64,000 bases of DNA from NCBI RefSeq assembly GCF_016863295.1, contig NZ_BOOP01000046.1:28653-92652 (forward strand), written 5' to 3'. Position 1 is the first letter of the stretch; each line of letters starts with the position of its first letter. Made by a program: the position numbers and the translations under genes. This document shows, in pieces, positions 18,872-27,686 of this stretch. Below the pieces are notes generated by a model. The model saw nothing but the letters and a program-made list of their open reading frames with translations. It did no database searches and had not been told where the DNA came from. Source of the stretch: Planotetraspora phitsanulokensis (GTDB lineage: Bacteria > Actinomycetota > Actinomycetes > Streptosporangiales > Streptosporangiaceae).

Positions 18872-19963
18872 TCAGAGCCAGTCGCGGCGCTTGAAGACGA
18901 GGTAGAGCGTCATGCAGACCACGCCCATGAGCACGACGGCGAACGGGTAGCCGAGGAACCAGTGCAGCTCGGGCATGTGGTCGAAGTTCATGCCGTAGAT
19001 GGTGCCGACCAGCGTCGGCGCGAACAGGATGGCCGCCCACGCCGAGATCTTCTTGACCTCGTCGCCCTGGGCGATGCTGGCGGCGGTGAGCTTGGTCATC
19101 TCCTCGTTCTGGGCCTGGCTGACCAGGGTCGAGTTGACGATCAGGATGTCCTGGAGCATCTGCCGGAACACCGCCACCCGCTCGGTCACGGTGATGGCGT
19201 GGTCCGAGACGTCACGAAGGTAGCTCTGCAGTTCCTCGTCCACGCCGTACTTGGGCGAGGCGGCGATGAACCCGTCGAGCATGCCCACCAGGGGGCTGGT
19301 CGCGCGCTGGAACTCGATGACCTCGCGGGACAGCGCGTAGATGCGCCGGGGCGCGGCCGGGTCGCCGCCGAAGACCTGGACCTCGATCTCGTCGATGTCG
19401 TTCTGCAGGCCGGCGACCACGGGCGCGTAGCCGTCCACCACCGCGTCGAGGATCGCGTACAGCACCGCCTGCGGGCCCTGGCGCAGGAGGTCGGGGTTCG
19501 ACTCCATCCGGCGGCGCACCCGCGACAGGTCCGGCGCCTCACTGTGCCGCACGGTGAGCACGAAGTCGGGCCCGATGAAGACGTGCAGCTCGCCGAACTC
19601 GACCTTCTCCTCCTGGTCGAGGTACCGCGCCGCCCGGAGGACCACGAAGAGCGTCTGGCCGTAGCGGTCGGCCTTCGGCCGTTGATGGGCGACGATCGCG
19701 TCCTCGATCGCGAGTTCGTGCAGATCGAACTCCTCGGACGCCTTCGCCAGCTCCGTGTCCTCCGGCCGGTAGAGGCCGATCCACGCCATGGCTCCGGGAC
19801 GGGACCGCAACGACGTGATCGCGGCGGCCATCGACGGCGGCGAGTCCACCCGTCTGCCGGCGAGATAAATCGCGTTGTCGACCACGCTCTCCCGGGCCGG
19901 CTCCTCGTCGGCCGACCGGGGATCCATCGAATGCTCGGGGGCGTGTTCCGCCTTCAACCGCAT
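18872..19963 (-). CDS. CorA-family magnesium/cobalt channel
   Basis: A 363-residue divalent-cation channel. The long N-terminal cytoplasmic domain (GLYRPEDTELAKASEEFDLHELAIEDAI onward) precedes a coiled-coil stalk helix. At the C-terminus are two transmembrane segments, with the pore signature YGMNF at the end of the first (ILFAPTLVGTIYGMNFDHMPEL). The basic tail FKRRDWL is normal. I take ATG 19963; an in-frame GTG at 19999 would add 12 residues. Single gene, 35 bases downstream of the PadR promoter region on the map but read away from it. Confidence 0.88.
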   Translation of the reverse strand: MRLKAEHAPEHSMDPRSADEEPARESVVDNAIYLAGRRVDSPPSMAAAITSLRSRPGAMAWIGLYRPEDTELAKASEEFDLHELAIEDAIVAHQRPKADRYGQTLFVVLRAARYLDQEEKVEFGELHVFIGPDFVLTVRHSEAPDLSRVRRRMESNPDLLRQGPQAVLYAILDAVVDGYAPVVAGLQNDIDEIEVQVFGGDPAAPRRIYALSREVIEFQRATSPLVGMLDGFIAASPKYGVDEELQSYLRDVSDHAITVTERVAVFRQMLQDILIVNSTLVSQAQNEEMTKLTAASIAQGDEVKKISAWAAILFAPTLVGTIYGMNFDHMPELHWFLGYPFAVVLMGVVCMTLYLVFKRRDWL

Positions 19964-20060
19964 CAAGCCACGTAATCCACGTATTCCACGCTCAGCCACA
20001 CATAGACGGTAGAGCCTCGGCACCACGAAGCGCCCGGAGGCCGTACGATTCCCCGCGGAG

Positions 20061-20783
20061 GTGGCCCACCTGAACGCCCTCTGGAACGAGCTGACCGCGA
20101 CACAGGTCGCGCCCCCGCTCTGGCTGATCGTCCTGTCCGGCTGCGTCGCGCTCGCGGTCATCGTCTACCGGCCGTCGTGGCACGTCTCCCGCGGGCTGAT
20201 CACGATCGCGCACGAGGGAGGCCACGCGCTGGTGGCCGTCCTGACCCGGCGCAAGCTGCAGGGCATCCGGCTGCATTCGGACACCTCGGGCGTGACGCTC
20301 ACGCGGGGCAACCCGAGAGGCATCGGGATGGTGGCCACCGCGGCCGCGGGATACGTCGCCCCGTCGCTGATCGGGTTCGGCGCCGCCTGGCTCGTCGCCG
20401 ACGGCTACATCACGTTGCTCCTGTGGGCCGTGCTCCTGCTGCTCGCGTGCATGCTCTTCAAGATCCGGAACCTCTACGGCGCCGTGGCCCTGCTCGCCGT
20501 GGGCGGCGCCGTCTTCAGCCTGTCCTGGTTCGCGCCCCCGACCGCCCAGGCCGTGTCCGCGTACGGAGCGGTCTGGTTCCTGCTGCTGGGCGGCATGCGG
20601 CCGATCCTCGAACTGCAGAGCAAGCGGCGCAGGGGCCGGGCGCCCGACTCCGACGCCGACCAGCTCGCCCGCCTCACCCGGGTGCCCGGAACCTTCTGGG
20701 TGCTGCTGTTCCTCCTCGTCTCCGCGGTCTCCCTCGTCAGCGGCACCTACCTGCTCGCGGTCCGGTGGATCCCCGGCCTCTGA
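20061..20783 (+). CDS. M50-like membrane metalloprotease
   Basis: A 240-residue, very hydrophobic protein with about six membrane segments. A zinc-protease motif HEGGH lies at residues 51-55 in a helix (ITIAHEGGHALVAVL), as in the M50B-type peptidases. The second family motif, usually an Asp in an NxxPxxxLDG context, is not obvious; the closest is LLGGMRPILELQ. These proteins are actinomycete M50-family members of unknown substrate. The start GTG 20061 lacks a good ribosome binding site. It converges on the SbcC gene with 10 bases between stops. Confidence 0.75.
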   Translation: MAHLNALWNELTATQVAPPLWLIVLSGCVALAVIVYRPSWHVSRGLITIAHEGGHALVAVLTRRKLQGIRLHSDTSGVTLTRGNPRGIGMVATAAAGYVAPSLIGFGAAWLVADGYITLLLWAVLLLLACMLFKIRNLYGAVALLAVGGAVFSLSWFAPPTAQAVSAYGAVWFLLLGGMRPILELQSKRRRGRAPDSDADQLARLTRVPGTFWVLLFLLVSAVSLVSGTYLLAVRWIPGL

Positions 20784-20793
20784 CGCCTCCCCC

Positions 20794-23700
20794 TCACGCC
20801 AGGGTCGAGCCCGCCCGGCCCTTGACGATCCGCAGCTGAACGGGCACGCGGACGCGCAACTCGGCGACATGGCTGACGATGCCGACCGCCCGGCCGCCCT
20901 CGCGCAGGCCGTCGAGGATGTCGAGCACGTCGTCGAGCGTCTCCTCGTCGAGCGTGCCGAAGCCCTCGTCCACGAAGAGGGTGCCGATCTCGGCGCCGCC
21001 GGCCTCGGCCGTCACGACGTCGGCCAGTCCGAGCGCGAGGGCGAGCGAGGTGATGAAGCTCTCCCCGCCGGACAGCGTGGCCGGGTCCCGGTCGACGCCG
21101 GTCCACGCGTCGAGGACGCGCAGGCCCAGCCCGCCGCCCGATCGGCCCCGGTCGCCCGCGGCCCGGCGCAGGTCGTGCTGGAGCAGGTAGCGCCCTGACG
21201 ACATGTGCCCGAGCCGCTCGTTGGCGGCCTCGACCACCTGCCTGAGCCGCTCACCGAGCACGAACGACGACAGCCGCATGTGCCACTGGTTGTCGGCTGA
21301 GGTGCCGCCCGCGAGCTCGGCGAGCCTCCGGGCGAGCCGGTGCCGCTCGGCGGCGGGGCGATAGCGGGCGAGGGCGTCGCGCAGCTCCGCCGCCAGGGCC
21401 GTGAGCCGGGTGGCCGTCTCCCCCGCGAGATCCCTGGCCGAGGTGCGGGCGCCGTGCTCCCGGTCGGCCTGGTCGTGCTCGCGCGCCAGAGTCACGAGGT
21501 CCGGCGCGGGTTCGGCCGCCGCGGCGACGAGCTCGGGGTCGGCGAGCAGCCGCCCGACCGCCACCTCCTCGCCGTCGAGGAACCTGAGGCGCTCGGCCAT
21601 CGCCTCCAGGTCGGCCGGCGCGCGAACCGCCGCCCCCGCGTGCTCGATCCCGGCGAAGCCCGCACCGGTCGCGGCCTCGACGGCCCGGGTGAGCGCGGCC
21701 CGCCGTTCTCCCTCCGCCGTGACGGCGGCGCGCGTCGCCTCACCCGCGTCCCTGAGGAGCGCGGCCTCGTCGGTGAGCCGGTCGAGCCGGGCCGCCAGGG
21801 ACGCGTCGTCGCTTCTGGCGGCGTCCACCAGCGCGGCGAGCCTGCCCGCGTCGGCGGTCAGCTGCTCGTCCCGCGCCCGGGTGTCCGCCGCCTCGATCGC
21901 GACCTTCTGAGCCAGCACCGACAGCTCGTCGAGCTCGGCGGCCAGCCGGGCCGCGCGGTCCGCCAGCTCGGGCACCCGGGCCGCCGCCTGCTCGGCGTGC
22001 CGCAGATTCCGTTCCGCCTCATCGAGGTCTCCGGCGTCGCCGGCGAGGTGCTCCGTCTCCTCCCGCAACGCGGCGAGCGCCGTCGTGGTCTCGGCCACGC
22101 GTCGGCCGGCCAGGGCCACCTGGTCGCGCAGCTCGCCGGCGAGTCGCGACGACCACTCGGCGCAGCGCGCCTCCGCCCTCTCGCGGGCCAGGCGGGCACG
22201 CTCGAAGGCGTCCTGTGCCGCCTGCTCGTCGTCGCCGCTCAACGCCCGGCCGGCGGGCGCGGCAGGCGCGGGATGGTCGGCCGACCCGCACACCGCGCAC
22301 GGCTCACCCTCGACGAGGGATGCCGCCAGCTCGGCGGCCATGCCCTCGATCCGGGCGCGGCGCACCTCCTGCAGCCGATCGCGCGCCGCCTGCGCCTCGT
22401 CGACCGCGGCGTGCCTGGCGCGCTCGGCCGCCTCGAGCTCCCGGGCCAGCCGCGCGGCGGCCTCCAGCGCCGGAATCCCGGCGGTCGCCGGCCCCGGCTG
22501 GGGGGCCCGAGCGGTGGCGAGGATCGCCTGCTCGTTTTCCGTGAGCGCCTCGAGCTCCGTCTCCAGCACGCCGATCCGCCGCGTCACCTCGGCGGCCCGC
22601 GCCGCACCGTCCCGCGCGGCCACCAGCCCGGGGACGCCCGCCGCCGCCAGGCGCGCCTCGTCGAGCAGCCTCTCGGCCTCACGCCGGCCGTCGGGCAACG
22701 CGGCGAGGCGTCCGGTGAGGGCGGCGCCGCGCTCCTCGAGAGCGACGAGCCTGCGCCGGCCGGCGTCGAGGTCGGCGCGGACCTGCCGCAGGCGGGTCTC
22801 CTCGGGAAGGAGTTGCCGCACGCGGGCGATCTCGTCGAGGCGCTCACGCTCCATGGCGGCCAGGAGCTCCTCGCCGGGCGGCTCCTCCCCCGGCAACGCG
22901 CGGCTCACGGCATCGGCGGCCAGCCGCTGCGCCTTGGCCGCGGCCTCGGACCGCTGTTCCGCCTGGCGGATCAGCGGCAGCACCTGTGCGGCCCTGGCCG
23001 CGTCGTCGAGGATGGCCTGGATGTCCGCCCGTTCCTCGGCGGCGCCGTCCAGTGCCTCGCGCCTGGCGAGCGCGTCCGCGTGCCTGCGCCGGCGCTCGGC
23101 CAGCGCCCGGCCTTCCTGAAGCCGGTCCCGGGCGGTGCGCAGCCGGGCCTCGCTCCCCGTCCATGCCGCGGTCTCGCGCTCGAAGGCGGCGGCGGCGAGA
23201 CCGACGACCGCCTCGGGCTCGTCGTCCGGCACGGGGAGATGCGCGCCCGCGGCCCCGCGCATGCGGTCGACGACGGAGTCGGCCCGCTGGCGGAGCTCCT
23301 GCTGCTCGCGCCCGGTGCGCGTGCGGTGGTCGGCCAGCCACGTCTCGACGTCGGTGTAGATCTTGACGGAGAACAGCTTCTCGAGAAGCCTGCGGCGGTC
23401 GTCGCCGTCCGCCTGGAGGAAAGAGGCGAAGTCTCCCTGCGGCAACATGGCGACCTGCCAGAACTGCTCGGCGTTCATCCCGAGCAGCTCGCCGATCAGG
23501 TGACCGGCCTCGTCGGCGCGGGTGGTCCGCCCGATCCACGTGCCGGTGAACTCCTCCACGACGACCTTGGCCTTCTCCTCGACCAGGCCCTCTCCCCTCT
23601 GCTTGGGCCGCATCCAGGCGGGTGACCGGGTGACGCGCAACCGCCGCCCCCGGATCGTCGCCTCCAGCGTGACGACCGGCCCCCGCTCGGGCGGGGCATG

Positions 23701-23907
23701 GTCGCAGCGCAGACTGCGGGCGCTGTCCCGCCGGCCGGGCACCCGCCCGTACAGCGCGTAGCAGACCGCGTCGAGCACGGTCGTCTTGCCGGCACCCGTC
23801 GCGCCGTGGATCAGGAAGAGCCCCGCCTCGCCGAGCGCGTCGAAGTCGACCTCCTCGCTTCCCGGGAAGGACCCGAAAGCCTCCAGCCGCAACCGGTGCA
23901 GTCTCAC
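20794..23907 (-). CDS. sbcC: DNA exonuclease subunit SbcC
   Basis: A 1037-residue SMC-like ATPase of the SbcCD (Rad50/Mre11-type) nuclease, which processes hairpins and broken DNA ends. Walker A GATGAGKTTVLDAVCYALYG is near residue 35, followed by a Q-loop (MLPQGDFASFL). Long coiled coils flank the zinc hook CAVCGSADHP. The signature LSGGESF and Walker B/D-loop FVDEGFGTLDEE are at the end. The GTG start overlaps the sbcD stop (GTGA at 23907-23904). Longer upstream frames overlap sbcD and are rejected. Confidence 0.95.
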   Translation of the reverse strand: MRLHRLRLEAFGSFPGSEEVDFDALGEAGLFLIHGATGAGKTTVLDAVCYALYGRVPGRRDSARSLRCDHAPPERGPVVTLEATIRGRRLRVTRSPAWMRPKQRGEGLVEEKAKVVVEEFTGTWIGRTTRADEAGHLIGELLGMNAEQFWQVAMLPQGDFASFLQADGDDRRRLLEKLFSVKIYTDVETWLADHRTRTGREQQELRQRADSVVDRMRGAAGAHLPVPDDEPEAVVGLAAAAFERETAAWTGSEARLRTARDRLQEGRALAERRRRHADALARREALDGAAEERADIQAILDDAARAAQVLPLIRQAEQRSEAAAKAQRLAADAVSRALPGEEPPGEELLAAMERERLDEIARVRQLLPEETRLRQVRADLDAGRRRLVALEERGAALTGRLAALPDGRREAERLLDEARLAAAGVPGLVAARDGAARAAEVTRRIGVLETELEALTENEQAILATARAPQPGPATAGIPALEAAARLARELEAAERARHAAVDEAQAARDRLQEVRRARIEGMAAELAASLVEGEPCAVCGSADHPAPAAPAGRALSGDDEQAAQDAFERARLARERAEARCAEWSSRLAGELRDQVALAGRRVAETTTALAALREETEHLAGDAGDLDEAERNLRHAEQAAARVPELADRAARLAAELDELSVLAQKVAIEAADTRARDEQLTADAGRLAALVDAARSDDASLAARLDRLTDEAALLRDAGEATRAAVTAEGERRAALTRAVEAATGAGFAGIEHAGAAVRAPADLEAMAERLRFLDGEEVAVGRLLADPELVAAAAEPAPDLVTLAREHDQADREHGARTSARDLAGETATRLTALAAELRDALARYRPAAERHRLARRLAELAGGTSADNQWHMRLSSFVLGERLRQVVEAANERLGHMSSGRYLLQHDLRRAAGDRGRSGGGLGLRVLDAWTGVDRDPATLSGGESFITSLALALGLADVVTAEAGGAEIGTLFVDEGFGTLDEETLDDVLDILDGLREGGRAVGIVSHVAELRVRVPVQLRIVKGRAGSTLA

Positions 23908-25007
23908 AGGCTCTCCTTGATCCGGGAGGCCTGGACGGCCTCCCCGAGCAGGCGGATCTCCTCGTCGTCGGCCGGTTCGCCGCGGACCTCGCGGACGAAG
24001 TCGGCGGCCACGTCGATCTCGGCCCGTCCCGCTGCGGCGGGCGGCCGGGCGGGCGCGGACACCGGGCCGTCGGGCCTGAAGGCCAGCGCCAGCGTGTGCG
24101 GGAACCTGCGCCGCAGGCGCTCCATGGCCTCGCGCGGACGGGCCGGGTCGGTGAGGGTCACCTGGAGCCAGTGATCCTCGCGGTCCGCGTAACGGGCGTC
24201 GGTCAGCAGGTCGTCGAGACGGCCGCTCAACGTGCCGACGGGCCGGGGAACGGGGGCGGGGACGAATTCGGTCCGGGCGGCGTCGAGATCCACCAGCCAC
24301 GACCCCTTACGCCGGCCCGCCTCGGAGAAGGAGTAGGCGATCGGCGATCCCGAGTAGCGCACGGTCTCGCTCATCACCTGACGCCCGTGCAGATGGCCGA
24401 GCGCCACGTAGTCGGCGCCCGCGAAGGCGGCCAGCGGCACGTGGGACACCCCGCCGACGCTGATGTCCCGCTCGCTGTCGCTCGCCTCGCCGCCGGTGAC
24501 GAACGCGTGGGCGAGCACGACCTTCCGCCGCCCGTGGCGGTCGGCGCGGATGCGCTCCATGGCATGGGTGATCGCGGCCGTGTGGGTGCGCTCGGCCAGC
24601 TCCCAGGGGCCCCTGACCAGCTCGGGCTCCAGGTAGGGGATGCCGTAGAAGGCCACGTCGCCGATGACGACCGGCTCCCAGGCCCGCGCCGGGTCGGTCC
24701 GCAGGTGCACCCGCTCCATGAGGCCGGCGCCGAAGCCGAGCCGTACGGACGAGTCGTGGTTTCCGCTGATCAGAACCGTGTGCACGCCCTCCGCCTTCAG
24801 CCGGCCGAGCGCCTCGTCGCACAGGGCGACCGCGTCGACCGGCGGCAGCGCCCGATCGTAGACGTCGCCGGAGACCACCACGACGTCGACCCGCTCGGCC
24901 CTGACGGTCTCGACGAGGTGCTCCACGAAGGCGGCCTGGGCGCTCAGCAGGCTCTCCCGGTGGAACGACCGGCCGAGATGCCAGTCGGAAGTGTGCAGGA
25001 CACGCAT
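23904..25007 (-). CDS. sbcD: DNA exonuclease subunit SbcD
   Basis: A 367-residue Mre11-type metallophosphoesterase, the nuclease half of SbcCD. All five phosphoesterase motifs are visible: HTSDWHLG, VVSGDVYDR, ISGNHDS, VVLAHAFVTGG and LGHLHGRQ. The C-terminal part includes the capping domain that contacts SbcC. The ATG at 25007 begins MRVLHTSDWHLGR, the usual N-terminus for this family; the longer frame upstream is unlikely. It forms an overlapping two-gene operon with sbcC. Confidence 0.95.
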   Translation of the reverse strand: MRVLHTSDWHLGRSFHRESLLSAQAAFVEHLVETVRAERVDVVVVSGDVYDRALPPVDAVALCDEALGRLKAEGVHTVLISGNHDSSVRLGFGAGLMERVHLRTDPARAWEPVVIGDVAFYGIPYLEPELVRGPWELAERTHTAAITHAMERIRADRHGRRKVVLAHAFVTGGEASDSERDISVGGVSHVPLAAFAGADYVALGHLHGRQVMSETVRYSGSPIAYSFSEAGRRKGSWLVDLDAARTEFVPAPVPRPVGTLSGRLDDLLTDARYADREDHWLQVTLTDPARPREAMERLRRRFPHTLALAFRPDGPVSAPARPPAAAGRAEIDVAADFVREVRGEPADDEEIRLLGEAVQASRIKESL

Positions 25008-25132
25008 GTCGCAGGAAGCTAACAGGTCCCTCCGACAAACGTGGTCCCACTGATCCCAAATCCATCCGGGCCATGAAACGAGTAATGACTTAGCCTGGAC
25101 TCGGTAGAGGATGATCAACCGGGGAGCGGCCC

Positions 25133-26626
25133 ATGAACGTCGGCCGGAGCACGCTGGGTCTCGCGGCGGGTGTGCTGTTGGTCGTACTGGCGGCGATCGG
25201 CTACGTGCTGTCCCCTCCGGCGTTCGATCCCCCGCTCCTGGCCGCGTCTCCCGAGTTCAGCGACCTGCCCGCCCAGCCGGCGTCGGAGACGAGGCCGGTG
25301 GACACCTCGACGCCGGTCAGGACCGAGCACGTCGAGGTGGCCGCCGAGGACGAGACGCTGACGGCCACGATCAGGTCGCCCGTGTCTCCCGGCAGGCACC
25401 CGGCGATGGTGTTCGTCCAGGGCTCGGGATCGGGCAGCGGCTCGGAGTTCGCCAGCCAGTCGGAGTGGCTCGCCAGGGCGGGCATCGTGACCCTCTCCTA
25501 TGACAAGCGCACGGTGGGCTACAACTTCCGGCAGCGCGACTTCTCCCTGCTCGCCGACGACGCGCTGCGCATGTTGCGCACGCTCCTGCAACGGCCCGAC
25601 GTCGATCCCGCCAGGGCGGGGTTGTGGGGCGTCAGCGAGGGCGGCTGGGTGGTCCCGATCGCCGCCGCCTCCAGTGACGTGGCGTACGTCGTCCTGGTGT
25701 CGTCGCCGAACGTCTCCCCCCTGCGGCAGGTCGCCTGGGCGCTGAACGAGCAGTTGCTGCGCCTGCACGCCCCGTCCGGGGTGCGTGATCTGCTGACCCG
25801 CGCGATGGGCGGCGTGGGGTTCGACTTCCTGCGTCACGACGGCGTGCCCGCGCTCCAGGGCATGAAGCAGCCCGTCCTCGCCCTGTACGGCACGACCGAC
25901 CCCTCCATCCCCTTCGTGGAGAGCACGGAGACGCTGACCGGCGCGCTACAGAAGGCCGGGAACCCCGACTACACGATCCGCTTCCTCGCGGGCGCGGACC
26001 ACGCCATGAGGATGTCGGGCGGCCCGTTCGTCCCCGACTACCTGCCCACCCTGGCCAACTGGATCAAGGACCTTCCCCGTACGGCCAAGCCCGCGGTCCC
26101 GATCGCGGGCGCGACTCCCGTGCAGCGGTTCGAGGCGAGCGACGTGCCGGCCGCCCCGTGGTACGGCGGCGGCACGATCCTGTGGCTGACCATCTTCCTG
26201 GCCGCCGTCGGCTACGTGGCGGCGCCGGTCACCGAGATGGTCGTCCGGATCCGGGGACGCGACACGCACCTGCAGGCTCCGGTGGTCGACATCTGGCCGG
26301 CCGTGCGGCGCCGGCTGCGCCGGATGGCGTGGACCGGCGCCGGAGAGTTGGCGGCCGTCGTCGCGTTCATCACATTGATCGTGCTGTTCTCGGTCAATCA
26401 GGCGGGGGCGTGGCCCGCCGTACAGGCCGGGTGGCTCGTCGTGCGGTTGCTTGCGGTCGTGATGCTCCTGCAGGAGGTGGCCGTGGCCGCGGCGGTGCTC
26501 AGCGGCCTGCGGGACGGCTGGAAGCCGAGCCGCTGGCAGAAGAACGTCCTGATCGGCGTCCTCGGCGGCACGGGCCTGTTGTTGCTGACCGCCGCCTACT
26601 TCGGGCTGTACGCCTTCCCCTGGTAG
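25133..26626 (+). CDS. membrane-anchored alpha/beta hydrolase
   Basis: A 497-residue protein combining an exported alpha/beta hydrolase with membrane segments. An N-terminal anchor (TLGLAAGVLLVVLAAIGYVLS) is followed by the hydrolase domain (about 60-325), with oxyanion region FVQGSGSGSGS, nucleophile elbow GVSEGG, acid in YGTTDPSIPF and catalytic His in AGADHAMRM. The C-terminal 140 residues hold about four transmembrane helices. The enzyme domain therefore probably faces outside. Family members are annotated as dienelactone-hydrolase-like or peptidase S9-like; the substrate is unknown. Its 3' end overlaps the convergent gene by 31 bases. Confidence 0.85.
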   Translation: MNVGRSTLGLAAGVLLVVLAAIGYVLSPPAFDPPLLAASPEFSDLPAQPASETRPVDTSTPVRTEHVEVAAEDETLTATIRSPVSPGRHPAMVFVQGSGSGSGSEFASQSEWLARAGIVTLSYDKRTVGYNFRQRDFSLLADDALRMLRTLLQRPDVDPARAGLWGVSEGGWVVPIAAASSDVAYVVLVSSPNVSPLRQVAWALNEQLLRLHAPSGVRDLLTRAMGGVGFDFLRHDGVPALQGMKQPVLALYGTTDPSIPFVESTETLTGALQKAGNPDYTIRFLAGADHAMRMSGGPFVPDYLPTLANWIKDLPRTAKPAVPIAGATPVQRFEASDVPAAPWYGGGTILWLTIFLAAVGYVAAPVTEMVVRIRGRDTHLQAPVVDIWPAVRRRLRRMAWTGAGELAAVVAFITLIVLFSVNQAGAWPAVQAGWLVVRLLAVVMLLQEVAVAAAVLSGLRDGWKPSRWQKNVLIGVLGGTGLLLLTAAYFGLYAFPW

Positions 26627-27558
26627 GCGTAGGCCGTCCAGCGGTCGATCTCGGCGAGCACCCGCTTGCGCACCGGCTCCGCCGACAGGACGAGGTCGTG
26701 CATGCCCCCGGGCACGCGGACGCAGGTCACGTGCGGGCCGATCCGGGTGGACCAGCGGGCGATCTGCTCGGCGTCGAGGACGACGTCGGCGCCGTGCGCC
26801 CCCGGGACGAAGTCACGGGCCCTCAGGCTCTGCTCGGCCGCCAGCACGAGCACCGGCACGTCCACCTGCAGCCCCGCGTGGAGGCGCCGGTGCGCCCGCC
26901 GGATCGCCGCCAGCCAGACGGCGTGGACGGAGAAGCCCTCGAGCGGCTTCCACTCGAGGTCGTAGTCCCACTCCCCCCGGTGGTCGCGGTGGAGGCTCGT
27001 GCCGTACGCGGTGGCGACGCCGAGAGGGAGCACGGTCTTCGGCGGCAGCTTGGCCAGCAGGCCGCCGAGCGCGTCGGCGGCGCCCCTGAGGACGGCGGGC
27101 ACGTTGAGGTCGAGGAACGGGCTGTTGAGGACGAGGGCGTCGACCAGGCCGCGGCCCCGCATCCGGTCGGCCCACAGGACGGCGATCAGCCCGCCGGTCG
27201 AGTGCGCCATGATCGTCAGCTCGTCGCAGTCCTCCCTGACGATGCGGACGGCCTCGTCGATCTCGGGGAAGTACTCGGTGACGCTGCCGACGAGGCCCCT
27301 GGTCTGGTGCGGCAGCAGCGAACGTCCGTACTTCCGCAGGTCGAGGGCGTAGAAGCCGATCCCCTGGGAGACGAAGTGGTCGGCGAGGTGCGTCTGGAAG
27401 AAGTAGTCGGTGAACCCGTGGAGGTAGAGGACGGCCTGGCGGGATCCCGGCGCCGGCCGCCGCACGAGCGTCGCGACGACCTCGCCCTCGGCGTCGCGGC
27501 CCATGGGCAGGGTGATGGCCTCATAGTCGGGGCCGAGGATGTCGTCCACGGCGCACAT
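26596..27558 (-). CDS. alpha/beta hydrolase (lysophospholipase-like)
   Basis: A 320-residue cytoplasmic alpha/beta hydrolase of the serine-aminopeptidase/monoglyceride-lipase type. It shows the oxyanion motif YLHGFTDYFFQ, LDLRKYGRS, nucleophile elbow AHSTGG, acid region VLVLAAEQSLR and catalytic His in PGGMHDLVLS. These are the Hydrolase_4 family landmarks. No signal peptide. Single gene, divergent from the LCP gene and overlapping the convergent hydrolase gene by 31 bases at the 3' end. Confidence 0.88.
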   Translation of the reverse strand: MCAVDDILGPDYEAITLPMGRDAEGEVVATLVRRPAPGSRQAVLYLHGFTDYFFQTHLADHFVSQGIGFYALDLRKYGRSLLPHQTRGLVGSVTEYFPEIDEAVRIVREDCDELTIMAHSTGGLIAVLWADRMRGRGLVDALVLNSPFLDLNVPAVLRGAADALGGLLAKLPPKTVLPLGVATAYGTSLHRDHRGEWDYDLEWKPLEGFSVHAVWLAAIRRAHRRLHAGLQVDVPVLVLAAEQSLRARDFVPGAHGADVVLDAEQIARWSTRIGPHVTCVRVPGGMHDLVLSAEPVRKRVLAEIDRWTAYAYQGKAYSPK

Positions 27559-27686
27559 CGTAAACGGCGTCGGTTAACGGACAAGAAGTGGTCAAGCGCC
27601 CAGGGTCCCGGCAAACCGCGGGTCGCGACTCGCTAGGCGTCATTCGCACCTCAGTACATCCGGGGGCAGACCGCTTCAATGTGAAA

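Noticed and set aside
21340..23625. 761-codon plus-strand open frame opposite sbcC
   Set aside because: Mirror of the sbcC coding sequence with biased composition and no recognisable domain.
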